Of a stretch of 39,364 nucleotides of DNA, positions 1 to 11,600 are shown in pieces. The stretch is from Flammeovirga aprica JL-4 (GTDB taxonomy: Bacteria; Bacteroidota; Bacteroidia; Cytophagales; Flammeovirgaceae): contig NZ_JABANE010000083.1 of NCBI RefSeq assembly GCF_012844305.1, positions 1 through 39,364 of the forward strand, given 5' to 3'. The notes under the pieces are model-generated. The model did not search any database. It saw nothing but the letters and a program-made list of their open reading frames with translations, and was not told the origin of the DNA. Made by a program: the position numbers and the translations under genes. Every line of letters begins with the position of its first letter. The stretch's first letter is position 1.

Positions 1-96
1 CTATAACTTTTGTTTTACGACCCATAATTAGGGTATAAATATAGCTTATATTTTAATTTGTCTCAGTACTTACAGTGTATTTAAGAAAGGATAATC

Positions 97-161
97 AATA
101 TTTCACCCTATCAATTTTAATATTTGTTCCCCTTTCATTAATTGTATTTGTGACACCTTTG
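97..161 (+). promoter_or_regulatory. Promoter A: paired direct repeat plus -7 box, upstream of the first GLUG gene
   Basis: Two copies of AATATTT followed by a C-run start at 97 and 119. The proximal CCCC is at 129-132, and a -7-like box CACCTTTG lies at 154-161, 25 bp downstream of the start of that C-run. The box differs from the Bacteroidota TAnnTTTG consensus at its first base. The same arrangement stands before three other operons in this window, which is the main support. CCTTTG (156-161) and CAAAGG (174-179) could form a small leader hairpin next to the start codon. An activator-bound promoter is inferred. Confidence 0.55.
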
Positions 162-183
162 AGTAAACAAAAACAAAGGCGTT

Positions 184-2151
184 ATGAAATGGACTTTATC
201 ACAATTACTTTTTTGCTTACTATCATTTTTTCAGATTCAATTTTCTTTTGCTCAAACAGAACCTGAGTTAGAAAGTAGTGGTACACGATATGAAATTGAC
301 AGTTATGATGATTTATTATTTATCTCGCAGAATGATTCATGGTGGGATAAGAGTTTTATTGTGACCAATGCTATAGATGCTACTCCTTCAAGTTCTGGAG
401 ATCCTTTATTAGCGTTTTCTCCTATTGGAAATAGTACTGTTGCTTTTACAGGAAATTTTGATGGAGGTTCTGATGCCGGTCATGTCATTTCGAACTTGTA
501 TATCAGTCAGCCTGCCATGGATAATGTGGGCATGTTTGGTTACCTCAATAATAATGGTGCTGTAGTTAAAAAAGTAATCTTAGAAGACTTTTTTATTGAA
601 GGGCAAAATAATGTGGGAGCCATTGCAGGATATATTGAAAAAGGAAATGCTATAAAGAAAATTGAGCTGAGAAAAGGGGCAGGGAATTATAGTGTTAATG
701 TTAGAGGAGGAAATAATACAGGCGGTGTTGTAGGATATAATGAAAAAGGAAACATAGAGGATATCGTAGTTAGTGAGTTGACTATCGAACATACAATAGG
801 TGTCTCAGCTCAGAACCTAGGAGGAATTGTAGGTCTAAATTCTAATAGTGCTACAGGGAAGAAAATCACCCGAATCACAATGAATGATGTTGTAATTACT
901 ACTGATAATAATAGAGTTGGAGGTGTGGTAGGTAAAACTACAAATGGGACAGATTTATCGGAAGTCGAGATAAATGGACTTACGATAAATGCGGTATCTC
1001 ATGCTGGCGGTATTGTTGGGCAAAATAAAGCATCAACGGTGAGTACCATTACACTTGTAGGATTAGATATTATTGTCGATGATCAATATGCTGGCGGAAT
1101 TGTAGGAAAAAATGATGAAGGAAGCACTATTGAAAAATCGGTGGTATCAGGAAAAATAAAGGGAAAAAGAAGAATAGGGGGAATTACTGGTGACAATAAC
1201 TCATCAAGCAGTGTGAACATGTCCAATGCTTTTATTGAATTTACATTGCAAACGGATGCGACTCTAATAGGGGGAGTTGTAGGAGGAAATTATACTTCTG
1301 CTACAATTACTGAGTCTTATGCAGTGACAAAAGTGACCAACATTGAAAATCTACTATCAGGAGGAATAATTGGCGGAGTAACGGCAAATAATGGAAATCA
1401 AAATAACATTTCCGATACCTATTTTGATATCAGTGATGAATATATGGGCAATCTAGGAGAGCCTCTTTATGATGTCATCACCAATAATCAGACGGGTGTG
1501 CAAGGTTATGCAACTTCGTTATTTGAAGACATGGATAATTTTAATTTTACAGGGAATTGGGGAATCAGAGGTTCTGAGGCAGACCCTTATCAAAGACCTT
1601 ACTTATTGGATATGGATGGGTTAGAATTGCCTGTAGAACTGATTGCATTTTTTGTAGAAGTAGAGAATGACGTAATTTCTGTAAATTGGACCACAGCTAC
1701 TGAAGTTAATAATGATTATTTTGTTTTAGACTATTCTTATGATCGTAAAAAATGGGAGAAAGTAGCTGTAATCAATGGACACGGAAATAAGCAAACTCGA
1801 ACACATTATAAGTATGAAGAGGCTCTTGATAATTATAGAAACGGAATAGTATTTTACCGATTAAAACAAGTTGATTTTGATGGGAAGTCTACTTACTACT
1901 ATTTAGAAGTAAACTTAAATCACTCTACTCAAAATATAAAAATCTATCCCACAATTACAGATGATATTGTGACAGTAATCAGAACAGATAACCGTCCAAT
2001 TCAAATCTTCAATCACGTAGGTAAAGATTATTCAACGCAAGTTGGAATAGATATAGACCAGAAATTAACGCAGTTATCACTCAGTAAACTTCCTGAAGGA
2101 TGGTACATCATCAAAGTACATAATTCTGTAAAAAGAGTGTATAGGAGATAA
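184..2151 (+). CDS. Secreted GLUG-repeat surface protein with T9SS C-terminal sorting domain
   Basis: 655-residue secreted protein. Residues 1-24 form a signal peptide (hydrophobic core LLFCLLSFFQIQFSFA, cleavage before QTEPE). Residues about 130-430 carry roughly eight GLUG-type repeats of about 35 residues, recognisable by cores such as GGIVGKNDEGSTIEKSVV, GGVVGYNEKGNIEDIVV and GGIVGQNKASTVSTITL. From L482 comes a beta-sandwich typical of Bacteroidota surface proteins (LPVELIAFF, then VNWTTATEVNNDYFVL). The last 70 residues are a type A T9SS sorting domain (IYPTITDD through LPEGWYIIKVHNSVKR). GLUG repeats occur in bacterial surface and adhesin-like proteins; no catalytic motif is visible. 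It has its own promoter with the operator shared by the two larger relatives downstream and the PUL operon. Adhesion or glycan binding is inference. Confidence 0.85.
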   Translation: MKWTLSQLLFCLLSFFQIQFSFAQTEPELESSGTRYEIDSYDDLLFISQNDSWWDKSFIVTNAIDATPSSSGDPLLAFSPIGNSTVAFTGNFDGGSDAGHVISNLYISQPAMDNVGMFGYLNNNGAVVKKVILEDFFIEGQNNVGAIAGYIEKGNAIKKIELRKGAGNYSVNVRGGNNTGGVVGYNEKGNIEDIVVSELTIEHTIGVSAQNLGGIVGLNSNSATGKKITRITMNDVVITTDNNRVGGVVGKTTNGTDLSEVEINGLTINAVSHAGGIVGQNKASTVSTITLVGLDIIVDDQYAGGIVGKNDEGSTIEKSVVSGKIKGKRRIGGITGDNNSSSSVNMSNAFIEFTLQTDATLIGGVVGGNYTSATITESYAVTKVTNIENLLSGGIIGGVTANNGNQNNISDTYFDISDEYMGNLGEPLYDVITNNQTGVQGYATSLFEDMDNFNFTGNWGIRGSEADPYQRPYLLDMDGLELPVELIAFFVEVENDVISVNWTTATEVNNDYFVLDYSYDRKKWEKVAVINGHGNKQTRTHYKYEEALDNYRNGIVFYRLKQVDFDGKSTYYYLEVNLNHSTQNIKIYPTITDDIVTVIRTDNRPIQIFNHVGKDYSTQVGIDIDQKLTQLSLSKLPEGWYIIKVHNSVKRVYRR

Positions 2152-2164
2152 TTAGAGCTATCTT

Positions 2165-2232
2165 TTTAAGATATACCACCTCTTCAATTTAAGATATGAC
2201 CTCTCAAACTGGTCGTGAACTCCCTAAATTTG
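2165..2232 (+). promoter_or_regulatory. Promoter B: paired direct repeat plus TAAATTTG -7 box
   Basis: TTTAAGATAT occurs at 2165-2174 and 2188-2197, exactly 23 bp apart, each followed by a CC-rich tail (ACCACCTCT and GACCTCTC). A perfect TAnnTTTG box, TAAATTTG, lies at 2225-2232, 25 bp after the proximal CC at 2200. Promoter D of the PUL operon has the identical -7 octamer at the same distance. Transcription would start around 2239 and leave a short leader before the start at 2269. No convincing terminator separates this from the preceding gene. Confidence 0.65.
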
Positions 2233-2268
2233 TTAACGAAATGAAACCAACTTATAAACTCAAATGAA

Positions 2269-5200
2269 ATGAAGAAATTTTTACTTTTTAACCTTATTAT
2301 CCTTTTCAATACTTTTTTATCATGGTCTCAAATCAAGCCCGATCAAGGAGATGGATCTTTAGAGAGTCCTTTTATCGTATCAACTTTGGAACATTTAAAA
2401 TGGATTTCTGAAGGAGATGGCGGAGAGGGTGATGGCACACGCTGGAAGTATAATTTTAAGCAGGTCAATGATATTGATGCAAATGCCACTTCAACCTGGA
2501 ATTCAGGAGAAGGCTTTAGACCTATTGGATGGTTCAAATCAAGTTCTGATAAAAAGACTTTTAAAGGAGTTTACGATGGAAATGGTTTTGCAATTCATCA
2601 TCTTGTGATCAATCGACCTAATGCAAATTATATTGGATTATTTGGTTATACGGAAAGTGGAACGATTAAGAATTTGACGTTGACAAATGTATCAATTACA
2701 GGTTCCCAATATACTGGAGCATTAGGAGGAAAGATTGATCTAGAAGGGATTGTTGAAAATGTAAAGGTGAGTGGTACTGTGACTGCATACAGACATTCAG
2801 GAGGAGTCTTCGGTGATATCAATAATAGTTCATCACTGAATTATGTTTTTTCTTCCGTGAATGTGATGAAAGGAGATTATACTGATGATAAAAACTTTGG
2901 AGGTATTGCTGGTAGAGTATATAATAAATCTATCATACAAAATACAATAAGCATTGGTAAAGTTGTAGGTATAGAAAATATTGGAGGAGTAATCGGAGTG
3001 GGGCATACTGATCCCTCAAGTAATAAAGTGATTACGATTACAAATGTGTATTGGGATAAAGAAACTTCAAATGTGACCACTGATGGGTATAGTGCCGAAA
3101 CTGTAGGATTGAACACTGCTGATTTTTCAGATAATAATAATTTTACAGGTTTTGATTTTGAAGGAACATGGGGAATTGGAAAACTTACTGTTATTGATAA
3201 TAACTTAAGACCTTATCTTCAAACTGATATTGCAAGTAACCTTTCTGTTGTAACCAATAGTAGTGATTTTGGAAGTGTTACGACTGAAGGTGACTTGTAT
3301 ATCGGTCAAACCATTACGTTAACTGCTGTTTCGAAAGAGGGGTATGTATTTGATAAATGGCTTGAAGATGATATCGAAAAAGGTACATCAACAACTTTAA
3401 GTTTTGAATTAGGTGCATCGCATACGATCGAAGCGATTTTTAAAGCGATTCCAACTTATACCATCACGGTATTGGCAGTTGAAAATGGCGTAATCAATCC
3501 CGGTACAGTTACCTTGGAAGAAGGAAGCGATCAAACATTTACGATAGAGGCAAATGCAGGTTATGAAATTTCAGATGTCACAGTAGATGGCGTTTCTCAA
3601 GGAGTAATAAAAAGTTATTCATTTGAAAACTTAAGTTCAAATCATACAATTGGAGCTACGTTCAGCTTAATTCCACCTACAACTTATACCATCACAGTAT
3701 CAGATGTAGAAAATGGGTCCATTAATCCCGGTACAGTTATTTTGGAAGAAGGAAGCGATCAAACGTTTACGATAGAGGCAAATACAGGTTATGAAATCTC
3801 AGATGTTACAGTAGATGGCGTTTCTCAAGGCGTCATTGAAAGTTATTCATTTGAAAACTTAAGTTCAGATCACACGATTGGTGCCACTTTCACTTTAATT
3901 CCACCTACAACTTATACCATCACTGTGTTAGATGTAGAAAATGGCGTAATCAATCCTGGTACAGTTACCTTGGAAGAAGGCAGTGATCAAACATTTACGA
4001 TAGAGGCAAATGCAGGTTATGAAATTTCAGATATCACAGTAGATGGTGTTTCTCAAGGCGTTATTGAAAGTTATTCCTTTGAAAACTTAAGTTCAGATCA
4101 TACGATAGGTGCCACGTTTAGCTTAATTCCACCTACAACCTATACAATCACTGTATTAGAAGTAGAAAATGGGTCAATTACTCCCGGTACAGTTACTTTG
4201 GAAGAAGGGAGTGATCAAACGTTTACGATAGAGGCCGAAGCGGGTTATGAAATTTCAGATGTCACAGTAGATGGCGTTTCTCAAGGCGTCATTGAAAGTT
4301 ATTCATTTGAAAACTTAAGTTCAGATCATACGATTGGAGCTACGTTCAGCTTAATTCCACCTACAACTTATACCATCACAGTATTAGAAGTAGAAAATGG
4401 AGCCATTAATCCCGGTACAATTACTTTGGAAGAAGGTAGTGCTCAAACGTTTACGATAGAGGCAAATGCAGGTTATGAAATATCAGATGTCACAGTAGAT
4501 GGCGTTTCTCAAGACGTCATTGAAAGTTATTCCTTTGAAAACTTAAGTGCAGACCATACAATTGGAGCTACGTTTAGTTTAATTCCAGCTACAACTTATA
4601 CCATCACTGTGTTAGATGTCGAAAATGGCACGGTCAATCCGGGTACAGTTACTTTGGAAGAAGGTAGTGCTCAAACGTTTACGATAGAGGCAAATGCAGG
4701 TTATGAAATCTCAGATGTCACAGTAGATGGCGTTTCTCAGGGCGTTATTGAAAGTTATTCCTTTGAAAACTTAAGTTCAGATCATACGATTGGTGCCACG
4801 TTTAGTTTAATTCCACCTACAACTTATACAATCACAGTATCAAATGTCGAAAATGGCACGATCAATCCGGGTACAGTTACTTTGGAAGAAGGCAGTGATC
4901 AGACATTTACAATCACGGCGGATGAAAATTATATGCTGTCTGATGTTTTGATAGATGGTGTTTCAGTTGGTCCATTGTCCTCTTATACTTTTACGGACTT
5001 GAAAGCCAATCACACTATTGAAGCAGAATTCAATAGAGTATATTGGATTAATGTCACAGAGACAACAGACGGAAGTGTTTCCCCTTCTTCAATGCAGGTG
5101 GTAGCAGGACAAAATCAAACATTTATTTTTACTCCTGATGAAGGTTATAGCATCGGTGAAGTGTTGATAAATGGAGAAAGCGTTGGGAGTGTTGAGAGTT

Positions 5201-5508
5201 ATACTTTCAAAGAAGTGGAAGCGGATATGACGTTGGAAGTGTTATTTGAGCTGGATGAATTGCCTACTTCGGTAGGAGGATTAGATCAAGTGAAGATTCA
5301 ATTAGCACCGAACCCTGTCGAAAATCAGTTACAAGTGAAAGGGATTCCAGCTAATACCGCAATTGCTGTTTATGATGTCATTGGAAACCTTGTTTACAAA
5401 TCCACAACAACCTCAAAAGTACTTGAAATCAATTTCAGTTTGTTAAAGTCTGGCTTGTATATTCTTCAAGTTGAAAAAATAGGTAACTTTAAAGTTGTTA
5501 AACAGTAA
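2269..5508 (+). CDS. Secreted GLUG / InlB-B-like tandem-repeat surface protein with T9SS sorting domain
   Basis: 1079 residues. A signal peptide (MKKFLLFNLIILFNTFLSWS) is followed by a region, about residues 22-320, with a DGSxxxPFxxxxxEHLKWISEG opening and GLUG repeats (YTGALGGKIDLEG, FGGIAGRVYNKS, IGGVIGVGHTD). One InlB-B-like repeat (about 322-395) precedes seven tandem 76-residue units from residue 396, each of the form TYTITVxxVENG, GTVTLEEGSDQTFTIEA, GYEISDVTVDGVSQG. One more divergent repeat follows, then a T9SS sorting domain from V1008 (LAPNPVENQ to GLYILQVEKIGNFKVVK). Units like these match the divergent InlB B-repeat type of extracellular stalk modules; the protein probably projects a GLUG head from the cell surface. 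The start at 2269 overlaps the stop of a two-codon ORF. Binding partner unknown. Confidence 0.87.
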   Translation: MKKFLLFNLIILFNTFLSWSQIKPDQGDGSLESPFIVSTLEHLKWISEGDGGEGDGTRWKYNFKQVNDIDANATSTWNSGEGFRPIGWFKSSSDKKTFKGVYDGNGFAIHHLVINRPNANYIGLFGYTESGTIKNLTLTNVSITGSQYTGALGGKIDLEGIVENVKVSGTVTAYRHSGGVFGDINNSSSLNYVFSSVNVMKGDYTDDKNFGGIAGRVYNKSIIQNTISIGKVVGIENIGGVIGVGHTDPSSNKVITITNVYWDKETSNVTTDGYSAETVGLNTADFSDNNNFTGFDFEGTWGIGKLTVIDNNLRPYLQTDIASNLSVVTNSSDFGSVTTEGDLYIGQTITLTAVSKEGYVFDKWLEDDIEKGTSTTLSFELGASHTIEAIFKAIPTYTITVLAVENGVINPGTVTLEEGSDQTFTIEANAGYEISDVTVDGVSQGVIKSYSFENLSSNHTIGATFSLIPPTTYTITVSDVENGSINPGTVILEEGSDQTFTIEANTGYEISDVTVDGVSQGVIESYSFENLSSDHTIGATFTLIPPTTYTITVLDVENGVINPGTVTLEEGSDQTFTIEANAGYEISDITVDGVSQGVIESYSFENLSSDHTIGATFSLIPPTTYTITVLEVENGSITPGTVTLEEGSDQTFTIEAEAGYEISDVTVDGVSQGVIESYSFENLSSDHTIGATFSLIPPTTYTITVLEVENGAINPGTITLEEGSAQTFTIEANAGYEISDVTVDGVSQDVIESYSFENLSADHTIGATFSLIPATTYTITVLDVENGTVNPGTVTLEEGSAQTFTIEANAGYEISDVTVDGVSQGVIESYSFENLSSDHTIGATFSLIPPTTYTITVSNVENGTINPGTVTLEEGSDQTFTITADENYMLSDVLIDGVSVGPLSSYTFTDLKANHTIEAEFNRVYWINVTETTDGSVSPSSMQVVAGQNQTFIFTPDEGYSIGEVLINGESVGSVESYTFKEVEADMTLEVLFELDELPTSVGGLDQVKIQLAPNPVENQLQVKGIPANTAIAVYDVIGNLVYKSTTTSKVLEINFSLLKSGLYILQVEKIGNFKVVKQ
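3454..5049 (+). repeat. Seven tandem 228-bp coding repeats
   Basis: Units begin at 3454, 3682, 3910, 4138, 4366, 4594 and 4822, an exact 228-bp (76-codon) period, all in frame. The first six are very similar at the DNA level as well as in protein. The seventh matches over its first third and then diverges. Such DNA identity points to recent duplication or ongoing gene conversion, and copy number may vary between strains. Confidence 0.95.
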
Positions 5509-5534
5509 TTAAACTTCTGAAAGAACCATTTTTT

Positions 5535-5598
5535 AATATTTATCCTTCCTATTTAGAGATCTTACCCCCTCAGCAAAAATAGGAAGGGTGTACTTTTG
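5535..5598 (+). promoter_or_regulatory. Promoter C: paired repeat plus TACTTTTG -7 box
   Basis: The distal repeat AATATTTATCCTTCC is at 5535-5549 and the proximal repeat GAGATCTTACCCCCT at 5556-5570; aligned through their C-runs they are 23 bp apart. TACTTTTG, a perfect TAnnTTTG box, is at 5591-5598, 25 bp after CCCC at 5566. The repeat pair is more degenerate than at promoters B and D, but spacing and box agree. Inferred to drive the giant GLUG gene and the sulfatase overlapping its end. Confidence 0.58.
5544..5587. repeat. 11-bp perfect inverted repeat enclosing the proximal operator copy
   Basis: CCTTCCTATTT at 5544-5554 is the exact reverse complement of AAATAGGAAGG at 5577-5587, with a 22-bp loop holding the proximal operator repeat. 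The right arm ends three bases before the -7 box. It could act as a terminator for the upstream gene, although it lacks a clear T-run, or as a DNA structure affecting regulator binding. Confidence 0.6.
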
Positions 5599-5651
5599 AG
5601 GATATGATGGGTGAACTGAACATCGTATTGACTTTTTAATAAATGAATGAA

Positions 5652-8600
5652 ATGAAACATATATTTTATCTGATATTCATCTGTTTGAACGTTACTGTTG
5701 CTGTAGGTCAAACCAAACCTGATAAAGGAGATGGTTCTGAGTTATATCCTTATTTTATTGAAAATACAGAACATTTAAGATGGATCAGTGAGGGAGATGG
5801 AGAAAGCAGTAGTTCGGATAGAATGAAAGCTTCCTATATCATGGTCAATAACATTGATCTATCTGCTTCATCAACTTGGAATGAAGGGTTGGGTTTTACA
5901 CCAATTGGAGCCACTGAATCAACACCTTTTATCGGCAACTTTGATGGGAATGGAAAGAGAATTTCAAACCTTTTTATCAATAATCCAACTGTCAGGTACC
6001 AAGGATTATTTGGTTTTATAGATGATGGAAATGTACATCACTTAGAAGTTGAAAATGCTACAATAACAGGAGATCGTTTTTGTGGTGTGTTATCAGGTAA
6101 AATTACAAACAGTTCTACGGTGCATGATATCATCATTTCTGGAACTGTAAATGGCAATAGAGGAGTGGGTGGATTATCAGGTGAAATCAATTTCACTTCA
6201 GAGGTGCATCACATCATCTCATTTGCATCTGCAACTGTTCCTAATAATGAAAAAAATGTAGGAGGAATAGCAGGTGTCATCTATAATTCATCTTCTATCT
6301 CAGATACCTATGCTACAGGTGAAGTCTCTGGAGATAGCAATAAAGGAGGGATCACTGGTGCTGGTCATTACGCAAGTGGAAATCAATTAGTGAAGCTCAA
6401 CAAAGTGTATTGGGATACAGAAACAACTACACAAACATCAAATGAATTGGTGGATGATGCATTATTTGGTTTGGAAACAGTTGATTTTGCGTCTAATGAA
6501 AAGTTTGATTGGGATTTTGAATCAACTTGGAATATAAAACTTAATGCAACATACGATAACATCAATCAACGACCTTACCTTAATTGGATGGGACTCAAAG
6601 TTGTGAAATTGATCAACTATGATACTGCTTTAGGTACAATCACAGGAGATGGGTATTACGCCCAAGGTGAAGAAGTGACTTTAAAAGTAGAGCCTGCAGA
6701 AAATGTAGAATTTGTACATTGGTTGATTGGGGATGAAGTCTATTCTACAGCAAAGGAAATCACAGTTACGGTAACGGAAGATCTATATATTCAACCTGTT
6801 TTTGAAGATCAGAAATTTAAAATCACAGAAGTATACACTGCTAGAGGAGGCGTTTTTACAACGGAAGGTGAAGCAGTAGCCAATATAATTTACGCTACTC
6901 AATTTGATGTAGTTGATTTAGTTGTTAGCCCTAATAAAGGTTATGAGTTGAAAGAGGTGAAAGTAAATGGTATTTCTCTGGGGATGGTAGAGCAATTTAC
7001 ACTATCAGAAATCAACGAGGACAAAGAGATAGAAGTGACTTTTGAACCTTATCAATATGCCATTCCAGAAGGGGAAGGCACAGAAGCCAATCCTTATAAA
7101 ATTTCAAGTCTTGAAGAATTGCGTTGGTTATCACAAGGTGACACTACAACCACAATTGACGATAAAGCCCGTTTTGCTTCTTATTATCTTTTAGTCAATG
7201 ACATCGATGCGTCCTCTACTGTAAATTGGAATAATGATAAAGGATTTTTACCAATAGGAACAGAATCAGAACCTTTTACGGGGACATTTTTAGGAAGCTT
7301 AAATGAAATCAACGGATTATCGATCCATAGAGAAAAACAAAATTATGTAGCCCTATTTGGTTACCTATCAGGAGCCACAATTACTAATCTTCAATTGAAA
7401 AAAGTAGCGATTACAGGAGCTAGATATACAGCCTCTCTTGCCGGAAAAGCGGTGAAATCATCTCAGATCAATACGGTGATCTCCGAAGGTAATGTTTTAG
7501 GGGAAAGACATGTAGGAGGTGTTTTTGGAGATCTTAATGATGCTTCCGTAGCAACCTTTATTATTTCAGGAGTCAATACATCAGTCATTGCCACGGAGAA
7601 AAATGTGGGAGGTATAACCGGTGTGATGTATAATAATGCTGTCCTTGATTTTTCTTATGCTTATGGATCTGTGAGTGGCGATAGTAATACAGGAGGTCTA
7701 GTTGGAGCAGGGCACAATAATCCAGATAATGCTAATGTGGTGACGGTGTCGAATAGTTATTGGGATAAAGAAACAACAACGCAAACAGTTTCTGCAGGAT
7801 CTACAGAAGATTTTGGTATGCCGACTTCTCTTTTTAGTGAAATCTCAACTTTTCAAAACTGGGATTTTGAAAGCAAATGGAAAATGGCGCAATATGATGA
7901 TTATGATGTAAATACGAGACCATTTTTCAAGGCGATTGGTTTATTGTCAGTAGCAATCCTCAATACAACTCCAGAGTATGGCAAAGTAGAAGGAGAGGGA
8001 GCATATCCTGAAAATTCTGAAGTGAAATTAATCGCTAATCCTGTTGAAGGTGTTGATTTTAAAGGATGGAAAAGTGGAGATGTTATTTTGAGTGAAGCCA
8101 AAGAATATACTTTTACATTACAAGAAAACACAATTATAGAGGCTGTTTTTGAGCCCATTTATTATACCGTAAAAGAAGTTCCTTCAGCACGAGGTTCCGT
8201 TCTTCAGGAAGAGATCGAAATGACGATTTTTGATATAAAAGAGTTCACCATCCTTCCGAATACAGGGTATGAGGTAATTGATGTAACCTTAAATGGAGAA
8301 TCTATTGGTAGAGTACCAACAATCAAATTGGAAAAGGTAGCTACTGATACTGAAATTGAGGTAGCTTATGGACCTTATCAATATACAATTCCTGAAGGAG
8401 AAGGTTCTGCTGAAAACCCCTATAGAATCAGTACATTGGAGGAACTAAGATGGTTGTCACAAGGAGATACCACAACGGGAATAGGCAATGGCACAAGATG
8501 GTCTTATCATTATGAATTAATAGAAAACATTGATGCTTCAGCCACAAAAGTGTGGAATGCTGGACTCGGTTTTTCTCCTATCGGTGACGATGCTAAAAAC

Positions 8601-11600
8601 TTTAAAGGAGTTTTTAATGGCAATAGCAACGTTATTACTGACCTTACAATCAACCGACCTACACAAACTAATATTGGACTTTTTGGGTATTCGTCTGGTG
8701 CCCAAATAAGTCAAATAGAAATTAGAAATGTGGCCTTTATAGGTCTAAGAAATGTGGGTGCTGTTATTGGAAAAGCTGATGCATCGACAGAGGTGAACAA
8801 CATTATCGCTTCGGGAAGTGTTTATGGTGAAAGAGGAATTGGTGGACTATTTGGTGATATCAATAGTGAATCAAATGGTACATATCTAATTTCAGCGGTA
8901 GATGTATCAGTGTATGAAGGAGAGAAAAACGCAGGAGGTCTTGCAGGTACCATGTACAATAAAGTAACGATATCAAATGCTTATGCTTTTGGTAAAGTGA
9001 ATGCATCAAGCAATGTTGGCGGACTGGTAGGAACAGGTCATTTTTCAAATGAAAATAACCTCTCCATCATTACTGATAGTTATTGGGACACAGAAACTAC
9101 AACTCAAATGACTTCAGCAGGGGTGGAAGACACATTTGGATTACCTTCTGCTTCGTTTAGCGACCTTGAAAACTTAGGAAATTGGGCTGGAGATGATGCA
9201 TGGGAAATCACTCAAAATGCAGATTATGATGAACTTCCAAGACCATATTTCAAATGGATGGGGCAATACACTGTCAATGTCAATAATGCAACACCTGAAT
9301 TAGGCACAGTGGAAGGTGCTGGAAGTTATCCAAGAAATTCAGAAGTAACACTCAAAGCCTCACCTGTTGAGGGAGCTAACTTTATCCATTGGAAAAATGG
9401 TGATGAAGTGGTAAGTGAAAACAAGGAGTATACATTGACTTTAAATAATAATAAAAGTTTTATCGCAGTCTTTGAACCTATTCTCTACAAAGTAACAGCA
9501 ATTTACTCCCCTAATGGTTCTGTTTTATCGGATACTGTTTGGATGGATGTGACCATGGACGAAGAATTTGAAATTATGGCCAATAGAGGCTATGAGGTAG
9601 ATGAGGTGTTATTAAATGGTGTTTCAATTGGGAGAGTGCCAACTGTAAAAATTGAACAACCAACTTCAGATATCGAGATAGAAGTACTTTTCAAAACTTA
9701 TAATTATACTATTCCTCAAGGAGAAGGAACATCAGGTAATCCTTATAAAATTACATCTTTGGAGGAATTAAGATGGTACTCTCAAGGAGACACCACAACA
9801 GGTATTGGCGATGGAACAAGGTGGTCTTCATATGTTTTATTGATGAATGATCTCGATGCCACTGCTACACAAGAGTGGAATGCAGGTCTCGGTTTCTTAC
9901 CGATTGGTAATTCAGATAAGAATTTCACAGGATCCTTTGAAGGGAATTATAAAACCATTAAGAATCTATATATCAATAGACCAATATTAAGTAATACAGG
10001 ATTTATTGGTTATGCTAATGGGGCAGAAATTAGACATCTGGAATTAGAAAATATACAAGTTACAGGTTTAAGAAATGTAGGTTCTGTAATAGGAAAAGCT
10101 GATAATAGTTCAAAAGTGACACACTTGCTTGTATCAGGTAAAGTGCACGGTGAAAGAGGAGTTGGAGGACTTTTCGGCGACTTCAATAGCAATTCTTATG
10201 GAGCAAATTTAATCTCTGGCGTAGACGTATCAGTCTATGAAGGAGAGAAAAATATCGGAGGTTTGTCGGGAACGATGTACAATAAATCATCCATAACTCA
10301 CGCAATAGCATTTGGTGAAATCAGCGGTAGCAGTAATGTAGGAGGATTGGCAGGAACTGGTCATTTCAGTAATGAGAATAACCTAGTGACCATCACAGAT
10401 AGCTATTGGGATATTGAAACAACAGGACAGACTACTTCGGCAGGATCAGAAGCCGTTTATGGTTTGCCAACAGTAGCATTTAGTGATGCTCAAAATTTTG
10501 AGAACTGGGATTTTGAAACTACCTATGAAATCACACAAGATGATGCTTATGGCACAGCATCAAGACCTTTCTTTAAATGGTTGAATCAGGTGAGTGTGAT
10601 TGTCTTGAACGAAAATCCAATTTATGGAGAAATTATAGGAGACGGAGCATATTATATTGGTTCGGATGTTACTCTGAAGGCGGTACCTCACACAGGAACA
10701 ACATTTGGTCATTGGAAAGTGAACGATGAAATAGTGAGCGAAGCCAAAGAATACACTTTTGAAGTAGATGAAGATGTTATTGTAGAGGCTGTATTTATTC
10801 CTTCAATTTATCAAGTTGATGTTCTTCCTTCAACGCAAGGAGTGATCACACCAGAATCGGTGAGCATGACTTATTTTGACACACAGGAATTTACAATCAC
10901 ACCAAACATTGGTTATGAAGTTGAAGATATAAAAATCAATGGCCAATCGTTAGGAAGCCTTCCTTCTTTCACTTTAGAAAAAGTAGAGGAGGATAAACAA
11001 ATTGAAGTCCTTTTTAAAGCTTTCGATTATGAAATACCTCAAGGTGACGGTTCAAAAGAAAACCCTTATTTAATATCGACGCTAAAAGAGTTACGTTGGT
11101 TTGCTGAGGGAAGTGCTTCTTCAGAAATTGATGATAAAACAAGATGGAACTCATATGTTGAATTAATCAATAATATTGAGGCTGAAGAAACAAAAGATTG
11201 GAATGCAGGATTAGGTTTTAGACCTATTGGCAACTCAACCAACAATTTCAAAGGGCATTTCAATGGTAATGGTTATAAAATCAAAAACCTTACAATTCAC
11301 CGTCCAAAAGAAAGAAATATTGGTTTGATTGGTTTTGCATCTTCAGGAGCAACAGTTGAAAACGTTCAAATGTTAGAGGTTGATTTTACAGGAGAAAGGT
11401 TTATAGGAGCCATAGTAGGCCGTACTGATAGTGTATTGGTTTCCAAGATTTCTGCCACAGGAAAAGTTCACGGAGAGCGTTTTATTGGAGGTCTTTTAGG
11501 GGATCTTAGTAAAAAGAGTCAATTGGAAAAATCAATCTCTTTTGTAAATGCTAGTGCAGTAGAAGGAGAAAGAAATGTAGGTGGTCTTGTTGGAGCAATT

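Noticed and set aside
75..266. Short plus-strand frame overlapping the start of the first GLUG gene
   Set aside because: It runs through the promoter A repeats and overlaps the signal peptide codons of the real gene in another frame.
3454..5049. CRISPR-like reading of the regular repeats
   Set aside because: The 228-bp units are contiguous, in frame and protein-coding, with no spacers.
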